Source: Chryseobacterium sp. BLS98 (GTDB lineage Bacteria > Bacteroidota > Bacteroidia > Flavobacteriales > Weeksellaceae). Taken from it: a stretch of DNA of 64,000 nt. The notes beneath the pieces are model-generated. The model saw nothing but the letters and a program-made list of their open reading frames with translations. It did no database searches and had not been told where the DNA came from. Both the position numbers and the translations under genes were made by a program. The stretch spans positions 1 through 64,000 of the forward strand of contig NZ_LFNF01000005.1 of NCBI RefSeq assembly GCF_001045445.1, written 5' to 3'. Below are positions 10,336-18,054 of the stretch, one piece after another (within the stretch, counting starts at the first letter, position 1; each line of letters starts with the position of its first letter).

Positions 10336-11457
10336 TTGCAATTCTTTCCAACAGCAGAAGGGTTTTACGATTATCAGAGAAAAATGTATATTTACCAGTA
10401 TAAAGATCATTTAGGAAATGTGAGGGTAAGCTATGGAAAGAATAATACCACAGGATCTCTTGAAATAACAGGTGCTAACGACTATTATCCTTTTGGCATG
10501 AATCATTTGAAGACTGGCAATGCATATTTTGGGGCTGGTAGTTATAAAAATTATAAGTACAACGGAAAGGAGCTACAAGAGACAGGAATGTATGATTATG
10601 GAGCTAGGTTTTATATGCCTGATGTAGCAAGGTGGGGAACACATGACCCTTTAAGCGATGCTACTTTTCAACCATATAGTTATGCAAACAATAATCCTAT
10701 ATCTTTTAATGACCCAACAGGAATGATAGCCCAACAACCTGAAATGCATGCAAGTATTGGAGTTACAAAAAATAAGAAAGGAGAATATGAAATTGTAAGT
10801 GCAAAAAATGATGGAGATTTTGGGATTTATTTGGTTGATGCAAATGGAAACTATGACATTAAGAAAAGTCAAAGAGTTGGAACTTTAAATAATTCTTTTG
10901 ATTTTCTTTTTACAAATGACGCAACAGGAAAATTTGATGGAGTTGCGAAGAATAATGATAACTCTAATATAACTCTTAATACGTCTACAACCCTAGGGGC
11001 ATTAATATATAAATACAATTATAATACGAATAATGATATAGATAATTTTTATCTTGATTTAATGAATCTCGCCTATTCTTCAAGAAATGGAGGGTCTTTA
11101 GATTTAAAAGTATCTCTCGGATTAGATTTATATTCTCCAGTAAAAGCAGGTAAAAATATTACATCTTTAAGAGCTGCTTCAAATATTCTTTTTGGATATA
11201 ATATGAGGAAGATTTATGATAAATATAAAAACAATGCAAGTTTCAAAGAGAAATTTGCAAATGCAGATGATTTTTATAGATATGCAATGCAAGCTGTAGG
11301 AGGGTACAATCAATTTCAAAATAATAGAAGTGGTTTCTTTAATGGAAATGGATACAATGAAGGATTCCCTTTTTATGGAGAACATACTTATTCAGGTACG
11401 AATATTTATAGAGGCTACTTTCATCAATTTACTAATCAAAAACTAAAAAAAGACTAA
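10336..11457 (+). CDS. Orphan RHS C-terminal tip, cassette 2
   Basis: The frame is open from 10273, just inside repeat copy A, and reads through 'IDPTPIDPIVQNPHNPELQFF', identical to cassette 1 at 8633-8700. The only start options are non-ATG (TTG at 10336), so it is probably not translated as it stands. The core anchor ('PTAEGFYDYQRKM', 'DHLGNVRVSY', 'YNGKELQETGMYDYGARFYMPD') is nearly identical in DNA to cassette 1 for about 250 bp. The tip after 'PISFNDPTGM' is unique, about 240 residues, Asn/Tyr-rich, with 'LRAASNILFGYN' and 'YAMQAVGGYNQF'. This weakly resembles type-44-like toxin tips. It shares one base with the following gene (TAATG). Confidence 0.7.
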   Translation: MQFFPTAEGFYDYQRKMYIYQYKDHLGNVRVSYGKNNTTGSLEITGANDYYPFGMNHLKTGNAYFGAGSYKNYKYNGKELQETGMYDYGARFYMPDVARWGTHDPLSDATFQPYSYANNNPISFNDPTGMIAQQPEMHASIGVTKNKKGEYEIVSAKNDGDFGIYLVDANGNYDIKKSQRVGTLNNSFDFLFTNDATGKFDGVAKNNDNSNITLNTSTTLGALIYKYNYNTNNDIDNFYLDLMNLAYSSRNGGSLDLKVSLGLDLYSPVKAGKNITSLRAASNILFGYNMRKIYDKYKNNASFKEKFANADDFYRYAMQAVGGYNQFQNNRSGFFNGNGYNEGFPFYGEHTYSGTNIYRGYFHQFTNQKLKKD

Positions 11458-11813
11458 TGCAATTACTTCGCTATTTTACATTTTTTTCCTTCTTTTTATT
11501 GATATTCAGTTGTAAGGATGAAAAAAAAATTTATAAAAGAATCGAGACTAAAAGTTATTTTTTAGAGGGATATACATATTCAAATTATTCTGATAAGATT
11601 TTTCCTAATGAACTTATATTAATTGATAAAACTTCAAAAGATACTATTTATCATTGTACAAATTGTTATAAGGACTTTCATTTAATCCTAGAAGACACTT
11701 TATTAATCTATGGAGGAAATAAACTTGACAGTACCATAGCTCATGGAATTATTTTAAAGAAAGTACCAGTTCCACAAGGATACAAAAATAATATTCCATT
11801 TAGCACCAAATAG
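11457..11813 (+). CDS. Lipoprotein, putative immunity for cassette 2
   Basis: The 118-aa product begins with a hydrophobic signal ending in a lipobox (LLIFSCKDEKK). The mature part is beta-rich with one CxxC ('HCTNCYKD'). It is translationally coupled to the tip through the TAATG overlap and followed by a terminator at 11859. No family is recognised; immunity is inferred from coupling and from the same arrangement in the neighbouring cassettes. Confidence 0.6.
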   Translation: MQLLRYFTFFSFFLLIFSCKDEKKIYKRIETKSYFLEGYTYSNYSDKIFPNELILIDKTSKDTIYHCTNCYKDFHLILEDTLLIYGGNKLDSTIAHGIILKKVPVPQGYKNNIPFSTK

Positions 11814-11858
11814 TTCCAATTAGCTCTTTTTAGGAAACTTCAATAAAATATGATACAA

Positions 11859-11897
11859 AAAAACTTCCTTCCCTTCTCTTAGGTGGGAAGTTTTTAT
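11859..11897 (+). terminator. Terminator of cassette 2
   Basis: The stem AAAAACTTCC / GGAAGTTTTT (11859-11868 and 11886-11895) has a 17-nt loop and the T run lies inside and after the second arm. It is a different terminator from the one shared by cassettes 1 and 3. Confidence 0.6.
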
Positions 11898-11954
11898 TAT
11901 CCTGCAGTTGGTGTATTTAGTTTCAATATCTTTGCTTTCTCCTGTTTTGGGATA

Positions 11955-12103
11955 ATGGAAAATATGAATAACATAAATGTAAAGCATAAATTTTTCATAG
12001 ATAAAATTGAAAAATTAGATTTTTGTGGAAAAGAGATATATTCACTAAAAGGTGGTAGATATACGCAACCTTATGATATTATTAAATTAGAATATGAGGG
12101 GCC
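11955..12103 (+). pseudogene. Gene fragment cut off by joint repeat B
   Basis: An ATG at 11955 opens a frame reading MENMNNINVKHKFFIDKI and continuing to 'PYDIIKLEYEG'. At 12104 it runs straight into the joint repeat, where the frame becomes repeat-encoded (PPRCRTITS...). The part before the repeat looks like genuine coding sequence of unknown family. This is what would be left if a recombination at the repeat removed the 3' end of a small gene, perhaps an immunity gene. Confidence 0.45.
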
Positions 12104-12168
12104 CCCTCGCTGCCGCACGATTACATCGTGTGGTGAAGTTATAATAAACCATTGAGCAGTAGTTTTAT
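12104..12168 (+). repeat. Cassette-joint palindromic repeat, copy B
   Basis: This 65-bp copy starts CCCTCGCTGCCGCACGATTA and is followed by the anchor TATTGATCCCACTCC. The CACGAT-TAC-ATCGTG dyad is intact. The second hairpin has lost its loop (ATTGAGCAGTAG instead of the longer form in copy A). Confidence 0.9.
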
Positions 12169-12225
12169 ATTGATCCCACTCCAATAGATCCTATTGTTCA
12201 AAACCCTAATAATCCTGAGCTATAG

Positions 12226-13310
12226 TTATTTCCGACAGCAGAAGGGTTTTATGATTATCAAAGAAAAATGTATATTTACCAGTATAAGGATCATTTAGGC
12301 AATGTAAGGGTAAGTTACACAAGAAATAATAGTACAGGCAGTATTGAAATAACAGATGCTAACGACTATTATCCTTTTGGAATGAATCATCTGAAAACTG
12401 GGAATGCTTATTTTGGGGCGGGTAGTTATAAAAATTATAAGTACAATGGCAAGGAATTGCAGGAGACTGGGATGTATGATTATGGCGCAAGAATGTATAT
12501 GCCGGATATTGGACGGTGGGGAACTGTTGATCCACTGGCGGAACAATACCGAAGATGGTCACCATACAACTATGCTGTTAATAACCCAATAAGATTTATT
12601 GATCCTGATGGACATGGCGTGACAAGTACTGGAGTAAAGGATAATAAAGATGGGACATACACTGTCGTAAATGCCAAAGATGATGGAAATAATGGAATTT
12701 ATTTAGCAGATGACAAAGGGGATTATGATATTAATACATCTCAGCATATCGCGAACTCTCTGACTCCACGTTCTTTATGGGAGACGATAATAAAGCTGTT
12801 GAAGGGGCTGTGATAAGTCCTGGTGATTTGAGCAGTAACGATTTTCTTAATGACTTGATGGGCCCTAATGAACCTAATATTATTAAATATATGGCGAACG
12901 GTAAAGGTAATGAACAATATGATTTTAAAACCAATGGTCCTAATGGAGAAGCTGGAGGAACTGATCAAAGACCTGAAGGAATGACCGTGCAACAATATAG
13001 CTATCGTGGTGTTTTGTTTTCAGTAGATACTGGAGATAAGACAGATAACGTTTCTGTTATCGCTTCTGCTAGAGATATTGGAAACTTTGGAGCAGGCTAT
13101 ATTGCCGGAAATAATGGTTTAACCTGGGGAACCGCAAGATTAGGATTTGATGCTCTCCAAAGCAAGCAGCAAGGTACTTTTGCTACTGAAGGACAAACCA
13201 CTCAAATGGCTCAAAAAGTAGGTCATACTCTCGGGCATAAAAATTATGATAGTAGGCGTGCCGCAGTTTATAAGTCTCAATCCTCAAATCCATTACGTGG
13301 ACCCAAATAA
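12226..13310 (+). pseudogene. Orphan RHS tip, cassette 3, with a frameshift (type-44-like toxin)
   Basis: The core anchor is open from 12226 (upstream TAG where cassettes 1 and 2 have Q/F codons). It encodes 'DHLGNVRVSYTRNN', 'GARMYMPDIGRWGTVDPLAEQYRRW' and 'YNYAVNNPIRFIDPDG'. At about 12776 the frame shifts. Frame one ends ...TPRSLWETIIK and stops at 12813, while the downstream frame begins MGDDNKAVEGAVISPGD and runs to 13310. One extra T in the short T run at 12772-12774 would join them. The tip contains 'ARDIGNFGAGYIAGNNG...WGTARLGFDAL', which fits the polymorphic toxin type 44 pattern (inference). It is a silent cassette that is additionally broken. Confidence 0.7.
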
Positions 13311-13317
13311 TTTAATT

Positions 13318-13791
13318 ATGAAAAGAATACTGAAAGTCTTCGTTATATTGATTGCAGTTTTAGGAGCTTTATTTGTTTGGTATGATCAAAGTCGTTCTTT
13401 TTTCAAAGCAACCAATGGACAATATATTACGATGTGGAAAAGATATGGAGGAACTTGTTATCTGATTCCGGGTAAATATTATGGGATTACAAAACCAAAA
13501 GATGGTTATATAGAGACTTCAAACCTTGGCTATCTTACGATATATTATAGTGATAAATTACCACATCTTATTTTATTGAGTAAAGAATCCAACTACGATT
13601 ATAAATCTTCTAACCCTATAAATAAAAAGTATTTGTTTGAGGATTACATATCAAATAAAGAAAAGTATAAACCTATAATTTATAAAGAAAATGCTGAAAA
13701 ATTTTCCGATATAAATAATGATGCTTCTTTTTTAAGTATAAATATCTTAGAAGGTTATGCTACTGATGGGACAGGGAGAACTCAGAGATAA
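13318..13791 (+). CDS. Membrane-anchored small protein, putative immunity for cassette 3
   Basis: The 157-aa product starts MKRILKVFVILIAVLGALFVWYD, one N-terminal membrane anchor, followed by a Tyr/Lys-rich domain probably on the outer face of the inner membrane. I chose the ATG at 13318 because the in-frame extension to 13246 lies in the toxin frame. It starts 7 bp after the tip stop. Immunity is inferred from position. Confidence 0.55.
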   Translation: MKRILKVFVILIAVLGALFVWYDQSRSFFKATNGQYITMWKRYGGTCYLIPGKYYGITKPKDGYIETSNLGYLTIYYSDKLPHLILLSKESNYDYKSSNPINKKYLFEDYISNKEKYKPIIYKENAEKFSDINNDASFLSINILEGYATDGTGRTQR

Positions 13792-13795
13792 ATAC

Positions 13796-13826
13796 CAAAG
13801 CCACTCGATTGAGTGGCTTTGTTGTT
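13796..13826 (+). terminator. Terminator of cassette 3 (same module as cassette 1)
   Basis: The stem CAAAGCCACTC / GAGTGGCTTTG (13796-13806 and 13811-13821) has a GATT loop and is followed by TTGTTTTAT. Sequence from the stop codon to about 13860 matches the module after 10046. Confidence 0.8.
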
Positions 13827-13931
13827 TTATAAAATACTTTGCAGTTTAGTTTGTTTAAGATTAGAGTTGCAAAAAAAAGAACAAAAACCTGGAACTCATA
13901 AGCAAAGATAAACTGGAAAAATGGATTTTAC

Positions 13932-14110
13932 CCCTCGCTGCCGCACGATTACATCGTGTGGTGAAGTTATAATAAACCATTGAGCAGTAGTTTTATATTG
14001 ATCCCAATCCAATATCAAAACCCTAATAATCCTGAGCTATAATTATTTCCAACAGCAGAAGGGTTTTATGATTACCAGAGAAAAATGTATAGGAAATATT
14101 GAATAACAAG
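13932..14110 (+). repeat. Joint repeat copy C plus relic RHS anchor (dead cassette 4)
   Basis: The joint repeat spans 13932-13996. After it the anchor continues degenerate: 'GATCCCAATCCAATATC' with internal deletions, then 'FPTAEGFYDYQRKMY' at 14046-14090, then stops within 20 bp. No tip or immunity gene remains before the tRNA. The 13860-14211 stretch holds only this relic and a possible fragment at 13870-13931 reading NKNLELISKDKLEKWIL, which looks like a truncated transposase start (weak). Confidence 0.75.
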
Positions 14111-14173
14111 ATGATAATGATTGAATTACAACTCTTTCCAACGAAATCCAATTTAAACTATAAATTTATACAA

Positions 14174-14204
14174 TAAAAAAGAGTTGCAAAAAATGCAACT
14201 CTTT
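14174..14204 (-). terminator. Terminator of tRNA-Ala
   Basis: The 11-bp stem AAAGAGTTGCA / TGCAACTCTTT (14178-14188 and 14194-14204), read on the minus strand, is followed by TTTTTTATTG. It lies 8 bp downstream of the tRNA 3' end. Confidence 0.85.
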
Positions 14205-14211
14205 GATCAAG

Positions 14212-14285
14212 TGGAGAATACGGGGATCGAACCCGTCACCTTTAGACTGCCAGTCTAACGCTCTAGCCAGATGAGCTAATTCCCC
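14212..14285 (-). tRNA. tRNA-Ala (anticodon GGC)
   Basis: On the minus strand a 74-nt cloverleaf can be drawn. The acceptor is GGGGAAT/ATTCTCC with a G3:U70 pair, the alanine identity element. The D stem is GCTC/GAGC, the anticodon stem TTAGA/TCTAA with loop CTGGCAG (anticodon GGC), and the T stem ACGGG/CCCGT with loop TTCGATC. The discriminator is A and CCA is not encoded. It borders the relic RHS cassette, and tRNA genes are common edges of variable islands. Confidence 0.93.
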
Positions 14286-14471
14286 CTTACTTTCTAAAGC
14301 GGTACAAAAGTAAGTATTTAAATTACATTTCCAAATATTTTATCTTATTTTTTTAATTAATAATAGCAGAGTATCATTGGGTTTTCCATGTTAAAATTGG
14401 TAAGTATTTCAAATACAAAATAATAGACGGTGATCTTTTGAGGACATAAATTCTAAAAATTATTTATTATC

Positions 14472-16685
14472 CTAATTCCCCAGCTCCAACTGATTTCTCA
14501 CCAGGTTAAAATATTCATTTTTTGTATCCACCAGTTTATAGTGATTTCCTATTTCTGCAATTTTTCCATGTTTCAGAACGATGATCTGGTCGGCATTTTT
14601 TACGGTTGACAAACGGTGGGCAATCACAACAACTGTTCTGCCTTCAAAGAAAGACTGGAGGTTATTATAGATCTGCTTTTCATTTTCCGCATCCAGTGCT
14701 GAAGTTGCTTCATCCAGGAATAGGAATTCAGGATCCTTATAGACAGCTCTGGCTATTAAAATACGCTGTTTTTGTCCGCCACTTAACTGAATGCCAATAT
14801 TACCAACTTTGGTATTATAACCCATTGGAAGGGACTCAATAAAAGAATCGATACATGCAATTCTTGCAGCTTCCATTAGTTTATCATGATCAATTTTGCC
14901 TTCGGTAAACGCAATATTCTCGGCAAGTGTACCACTGAAAATATGGCCGTCCTGGAGTACAATACCGCATTTTTTGCGCCATTGATCTGCGTATACATCG
15001 TTTAGGTCCATACCATTAAGTAATATTTTCCCGGAAGTGACAGGGTAGTAGGCCAATAATATTTTAAGAAGAGTGGTTTTGCCGCTTCCGCTGGAACCTA
15101 CTATGGCCGTTACTTTATTGGGAAGGATTTTGAAGTTGATATCGTTTAAAACAAAAGGATTGAAATTCCCGGGATATTTAAAGGAAATATGATTAATGGA
15201 AAGGGTATTAACCTGCGATGTCAGATTTATCGTTCTCGTCAGGTTTTCCTCTTGCTCATTGTAAATTTCACCAATTCTTTTTGAGGCAATTTCAGCGTCC
15301 TGGGTATCTTTTACCAGACTGACCAACCTGTTGATGGGAGAAGAAAGCTGCCCGATAACGTAGGAAATACTCATCAGAACCCCTAAACTCATTTTCCCGT
15401 CCATGATTAAAATAGCACAGATACCAATAGCTGTGATTTCTTTAAGTTTTGATAAAAAATTCACACCAACCAGCTGGTACATATTCAGAAATAGAGAGTT
15501 CAGTTCAATTGAATTGAGTTTCTTCTGGATAGCCAGTATTTTGTTGATGGAAAATGTTTGGGCATTATTTACTTTTATTTCAGGCATATTCATGATGAAT
15601 TCATAAATATGGTTACTGTTTTCCGACTGTCTCAGAAATAATGCATATTCAAGAACAGCACGTTTTTTAAGAAACAAAAAGATCCATGCAACGCTCATCA
15701 CCGAGAGAACGAGGTAAACAATAAAAACCCATTGGCTGAAATAAAATAAAATGCTTCCGAATAACAGAATATTCAGGATACTGATTAAAAAATCAACCCC
15801 TTTCCATGTGACATAATTCTGAATTTTCTGCTGATCATTGATTCTTTGGAGGGTTTCTGTATTTAACCTTGTATCAAAGTAATGGATCGGCAGGTTCATC
15901 AGTTTTTTAAGAAGGTTGCTCTTCAGTGAAATACTTAAATTAAAGTTGATTTTGGTCAGTAATAAATTGCTGAAAAAATCACTGATGAAGCTGGAAATAA
16001 ACAATACGAGCTGTGAGGCAAGCAAAAAAAGGATAAGATTGGAGTTTTTCTGCAATATCCCTTCATCAATTATATTTTTAAAGACAAAGGGAATGCTGCT
16101 GTTGATCAGCAACCCGATAATAATTAAGAAAATGGCTAAAAGATAGCTTCCTTTACGGCTTTTAATATAGTTGACAGCTTCCCCGAAAAATTCGGATTTT
16201 GAAAAACTCTCGGGTTTGTCAGTGGGTAGTTTTGTGGCTTCCCATTCAGGATCTTTTTCAGAATAAATAAGTATACCTTTATCTCCTGTTCCACGCCATT
16301 CATTAGAGAAACCGTCTTCATCCAGTTTAATTCTTCCGTAGGCGGGATCAGCTAAAAAATAAGTATTCTGATTGTTTTTTTCTTCAATATTTTCCAGGAC
16401 TACAAAGTGATCCTGCTTCCAGAATAAGATGACCGGCAGCGGAATTTCTTTTAAATCGGAAATGGTGATCTGTACCGGAGTAGATTTCAGTCCGGCTTTC
16501 GTTGATGCTGCTACAACATCATCTACGGAAACCCCAACCCGGGTAAATTCAAATAAAGATTTTACAAAAGTAAAGGAATACTTTTTTTTGCCATGATAGC
16601 TGAGAATCATAGCGAGACAGGCTGCAGCACAATCTGTACTTTGCAGCTGGTGGTAAAATGTAAATTTATTTCTAGGCCAACGCAT
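14472..16685 (-). CDS. Peptidase-containing ABC transporter (C39 domain, PCAT-type bacteriocin/RiPP exporter)
   Basis: The 737-aa protein has three parts. The N-terminal C39 peptidase has Gln13 and catalytic Cys19 (QLQSTDC), His93 (DHFVVL) and Asp113 (ADPAYG). The middle is a six-helix ABC membrane domain (about 165-440). The nucleotide-binding domain has Walker A GSSGSGKTT, signature LSGGQKQR, Walker B FLFLDEATSALD and H-loop IAHRLST. PCATs cut the leader after a double glycine and export the core across the inner membrane. The gene overlaps the upstream radical SAM gene by 14 bp, so both are translated together. The substrate is very probably the 18055-18291 peptide. No HlyD-type adaptor is adjacent. 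Confidence 0.93.
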   Translation of the reverse strand: MRWPRNKFTFYHQLQSTDCAAACLAMILSYHGKKKYSFTFVKSLFEFTRVGVSVDDVVAASTKAGLKSTPVQITISDLKEIPLPVILFWKQDHFVVLENIEEKNNQNTYFLADPAYGRIKLDEDGFSNEWRGTGDKGILIYSEKDPEWEATKLPTDKPESFSKSEFFGEAVNYIKSRKGSYLLAIFLIIIGLLINSSIPFVFKNIIDEGILQKNSNLILFLLASQLVLFISSFISDFFSNLLLTKINFNLSISLKSNLLKKLMNLPIHYFDTRLNTETLQRINDQQKIQNYVTWKGVDFLISILNILLFGSILFYFSQWVFIVYLVLSVMSVAWIFLFLKKRAVLEYALFLRQSENSNHIYEFIMNMPEIKVNNAQTFSINKILAIQKKLNSIELNSLFLNMYQLVGVNFLSKLKEITAIGICAILIMDGKMSLGVLMSISYVIGQLSSPINRLVSLVKDTQDAEIASKRIGEIYNEQEENLTRTINLTSQVNTLSINHISFKYPGNFNPFVLNDINFKILPNKVTAIVGSSGSGKTTLLKILLAYYPVTSGKILLNGMDLNDVYADQWRKKCGIVLQDGHIFSGTLAENIAFTEGKIDHDKLMEAARIACIDSFIESLPMGYNTKVGNIGIQLSGGQKQRILIARAVYKDPEFLFLDEATSALDAENEKQIYNNLQSFFEGRTVVVIAHRLSTVKNADQIIVLKHGKIAEIGNHYKLVDTKNEYFNLVRNQLELGN

Positions 16686-17988
16686 TCACTATTTCTTCTA
16701 TTTTGCTGAGTACTACTTTATCTTTTTCATGATCATCGCCGTTATAGATACAATATTCATCACCAAGTTCAATATGCTCTACTGCATGCTGGCTGCATCC
16801 GCCATTACATAAGGGTAATAATCTGCATTGCAGGCAAGGTTTGTTTTTAAATTTTGCTTCCATACGGCGTTCGAGATGATTGTTTTCCCAAACCAAATCT
16901 CCGTCCTGGGTAAGATATCCGACTCTGTTTTTAGGAAGAAAATCTCTGGCTGTGCATTTATATAAATCGCCATTATAATTAATGGTTGCGCTATTTCTTT
17001 TATCAGCATAACAAGGATCCTGAACATTGTTGATAGAATACATCACTTTTGTATTGAACCCTTTGGTTTTCATTTTTTCGGCATTCTCGTCGGCTACTAT
17101 ATTGGTTCCGTCCGGTTCATCGTCCTGCCATACCCTGTGAAAGTCAAAGAGCAGTTTTTTCTTTTTCTCTTCTTCACTTAAATAAGAAAATTCATCAACG
17201 ATTTTAAAACAGTTATGAATGTTTTCGTGGGTGTAATTAATTCTTGCGCGAACAAAAAAGTTATCATGCTTCAGCAGATTCTTTATGTTGCTTACAATTT
17301 CATTATAGCTTCCTCTTGTCTTATTGACAAAACGTACCTTATCGTGCTCTTCTCCATATCCGTCGAAGGTAATCTGAAGACCTGCTTCAAGATTTCTGTC
17401 GACAAAATAATTAATGAATTCATCATTCAGTAAGTACCCGTTGGTTGTGAAGGCAATATTAAATTCCGTATCGTATTTTTTGCATTCCTCAACAAGGTGA
17501 TCGATCATTGGAGTTACATTTCTGTTAAAATACAGCAACGGTTCACCTCCAAAAAATGATAATATGAAGCTTTTTATAGATTTTTGAGAAACGGTTTTCG
17601 TGATAAATTTATTAACGGAATCCAGCACGGTTTCTTCTAACCTTGATTTCTTAATATGGGTTTCATAACAGTACCAACATTTGAAGTTGCAATTCATCGT
17701 AGGATTGACAATCAAAAAGAACATATTGGGATTGTTATCTATTTTTTTTGATATTTCTTTTACCTTCTGAACCTCATTAACGTTTTCGTCTACAAGAAAA
17801 TATTCTTCTTTCAGATAATCATAGAACTCGGGATGAATTTCAGAAAGTTCATCAATACCATCTCTTTTTCCTGCTTCTAAAAGTTCCTTTAGCTCAGGCT
17901 CCAGCATAATCACTTTCTTTTCAAAGGAATTAAACAGAGCATACTGATTATTGAAAGGCACAATTGAGTTGAATTGGCTGTATTTCAT
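16672..17988 (-). CDS. Radical SAM/SPASM peptide maturase
   Basis: The 438-aa protein has the radical SAM CxxxCxxC motif at Cys100, Cys104 and Cys107 (CNFKCWYC) and the following 'FFGGEPLLYF' glycine-rich SAM motif. Its C-terminal SPASM domain carries the extra Cys ligands (CYADKRN, CTARDF, CLQCRLLPLCNGGC, EYC). The first 90 residues form a small leader-binding-like region. Such enzymes make thioether, C-C or epimerisation changes in ribosomal peptides; Cys residues in the neighbouring precursor make a thioether plausible but unproven. The context (double-glycine precursor, PCAT) resembles the Bacteroidetes 'GG' radical-SAM peptide systems. The gene starts 66 bp after the precursor stop, beyond a hairpin. 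Confidence 0.9.
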   Translation of the reverse strand: MKYSQFNSIVPFNNQYALFNSFEKKVIMLEPELKELLEAGKRDGIDELSEIHPEFYDYLKEEYFLVDENVNEVQKVKEISKKIDNNPNMFFLIVNPTMNCNFKCWYCYETHIKKSRLEETVLDSVNKFITKTVSQKSIKSFILSFFGGEPLLYFNRNVTPMIDHLVEECKKYDTEFNIAFTTNGYLLNDEFINYFVDRNLEAGLQITFDGYGEEHDKVRFVNKTRGSYNEIVSNIKNLLKHDNFFVRARINYTHENIHNCFKIVDEFSYLSEEEKKKKLLFDFHRVWQDDEPDGTNIVADENAEKMKTKGFNTKVMYSINNVQDPCYADKRNSATINYNGDLYKCTARDFLPKNRVGYLTQDGDLVWENNHLERRMEAKFKNKPCLQCRLLPLCNGGCSQHAVEHIELGDEYCIYNGDDHEKDKVVLSKIEEIVNALA

Positions 17989-18011
17989 AGTTAGTTTGTT
18001 TTTGGTTAAAG

Positions 18012-18038
18012 ACTAAGGGGCAGAAATTGCCCCTTAGT
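18012..18038 (-). terminator. Intra-operon hairpin (attenuator) between precursor and maturase
   Basis: A perfect 11-bp stem ACTAAGGGGCA / TGCCCCTTAGT (18012-18022 and 18028-18038) with a 5-nt loop lies 16 bp after the precursor stop and 23 bp before the maturase start. On the minus strand only TCTTTAACC follows, a weak T run, so it probably terminates partially or protects the precursor mRNA. The effect would be more precursor than enzyme. Confidence 0.75.
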
Positions 18039-18054
18039 TACAGGAAAGTATTAC

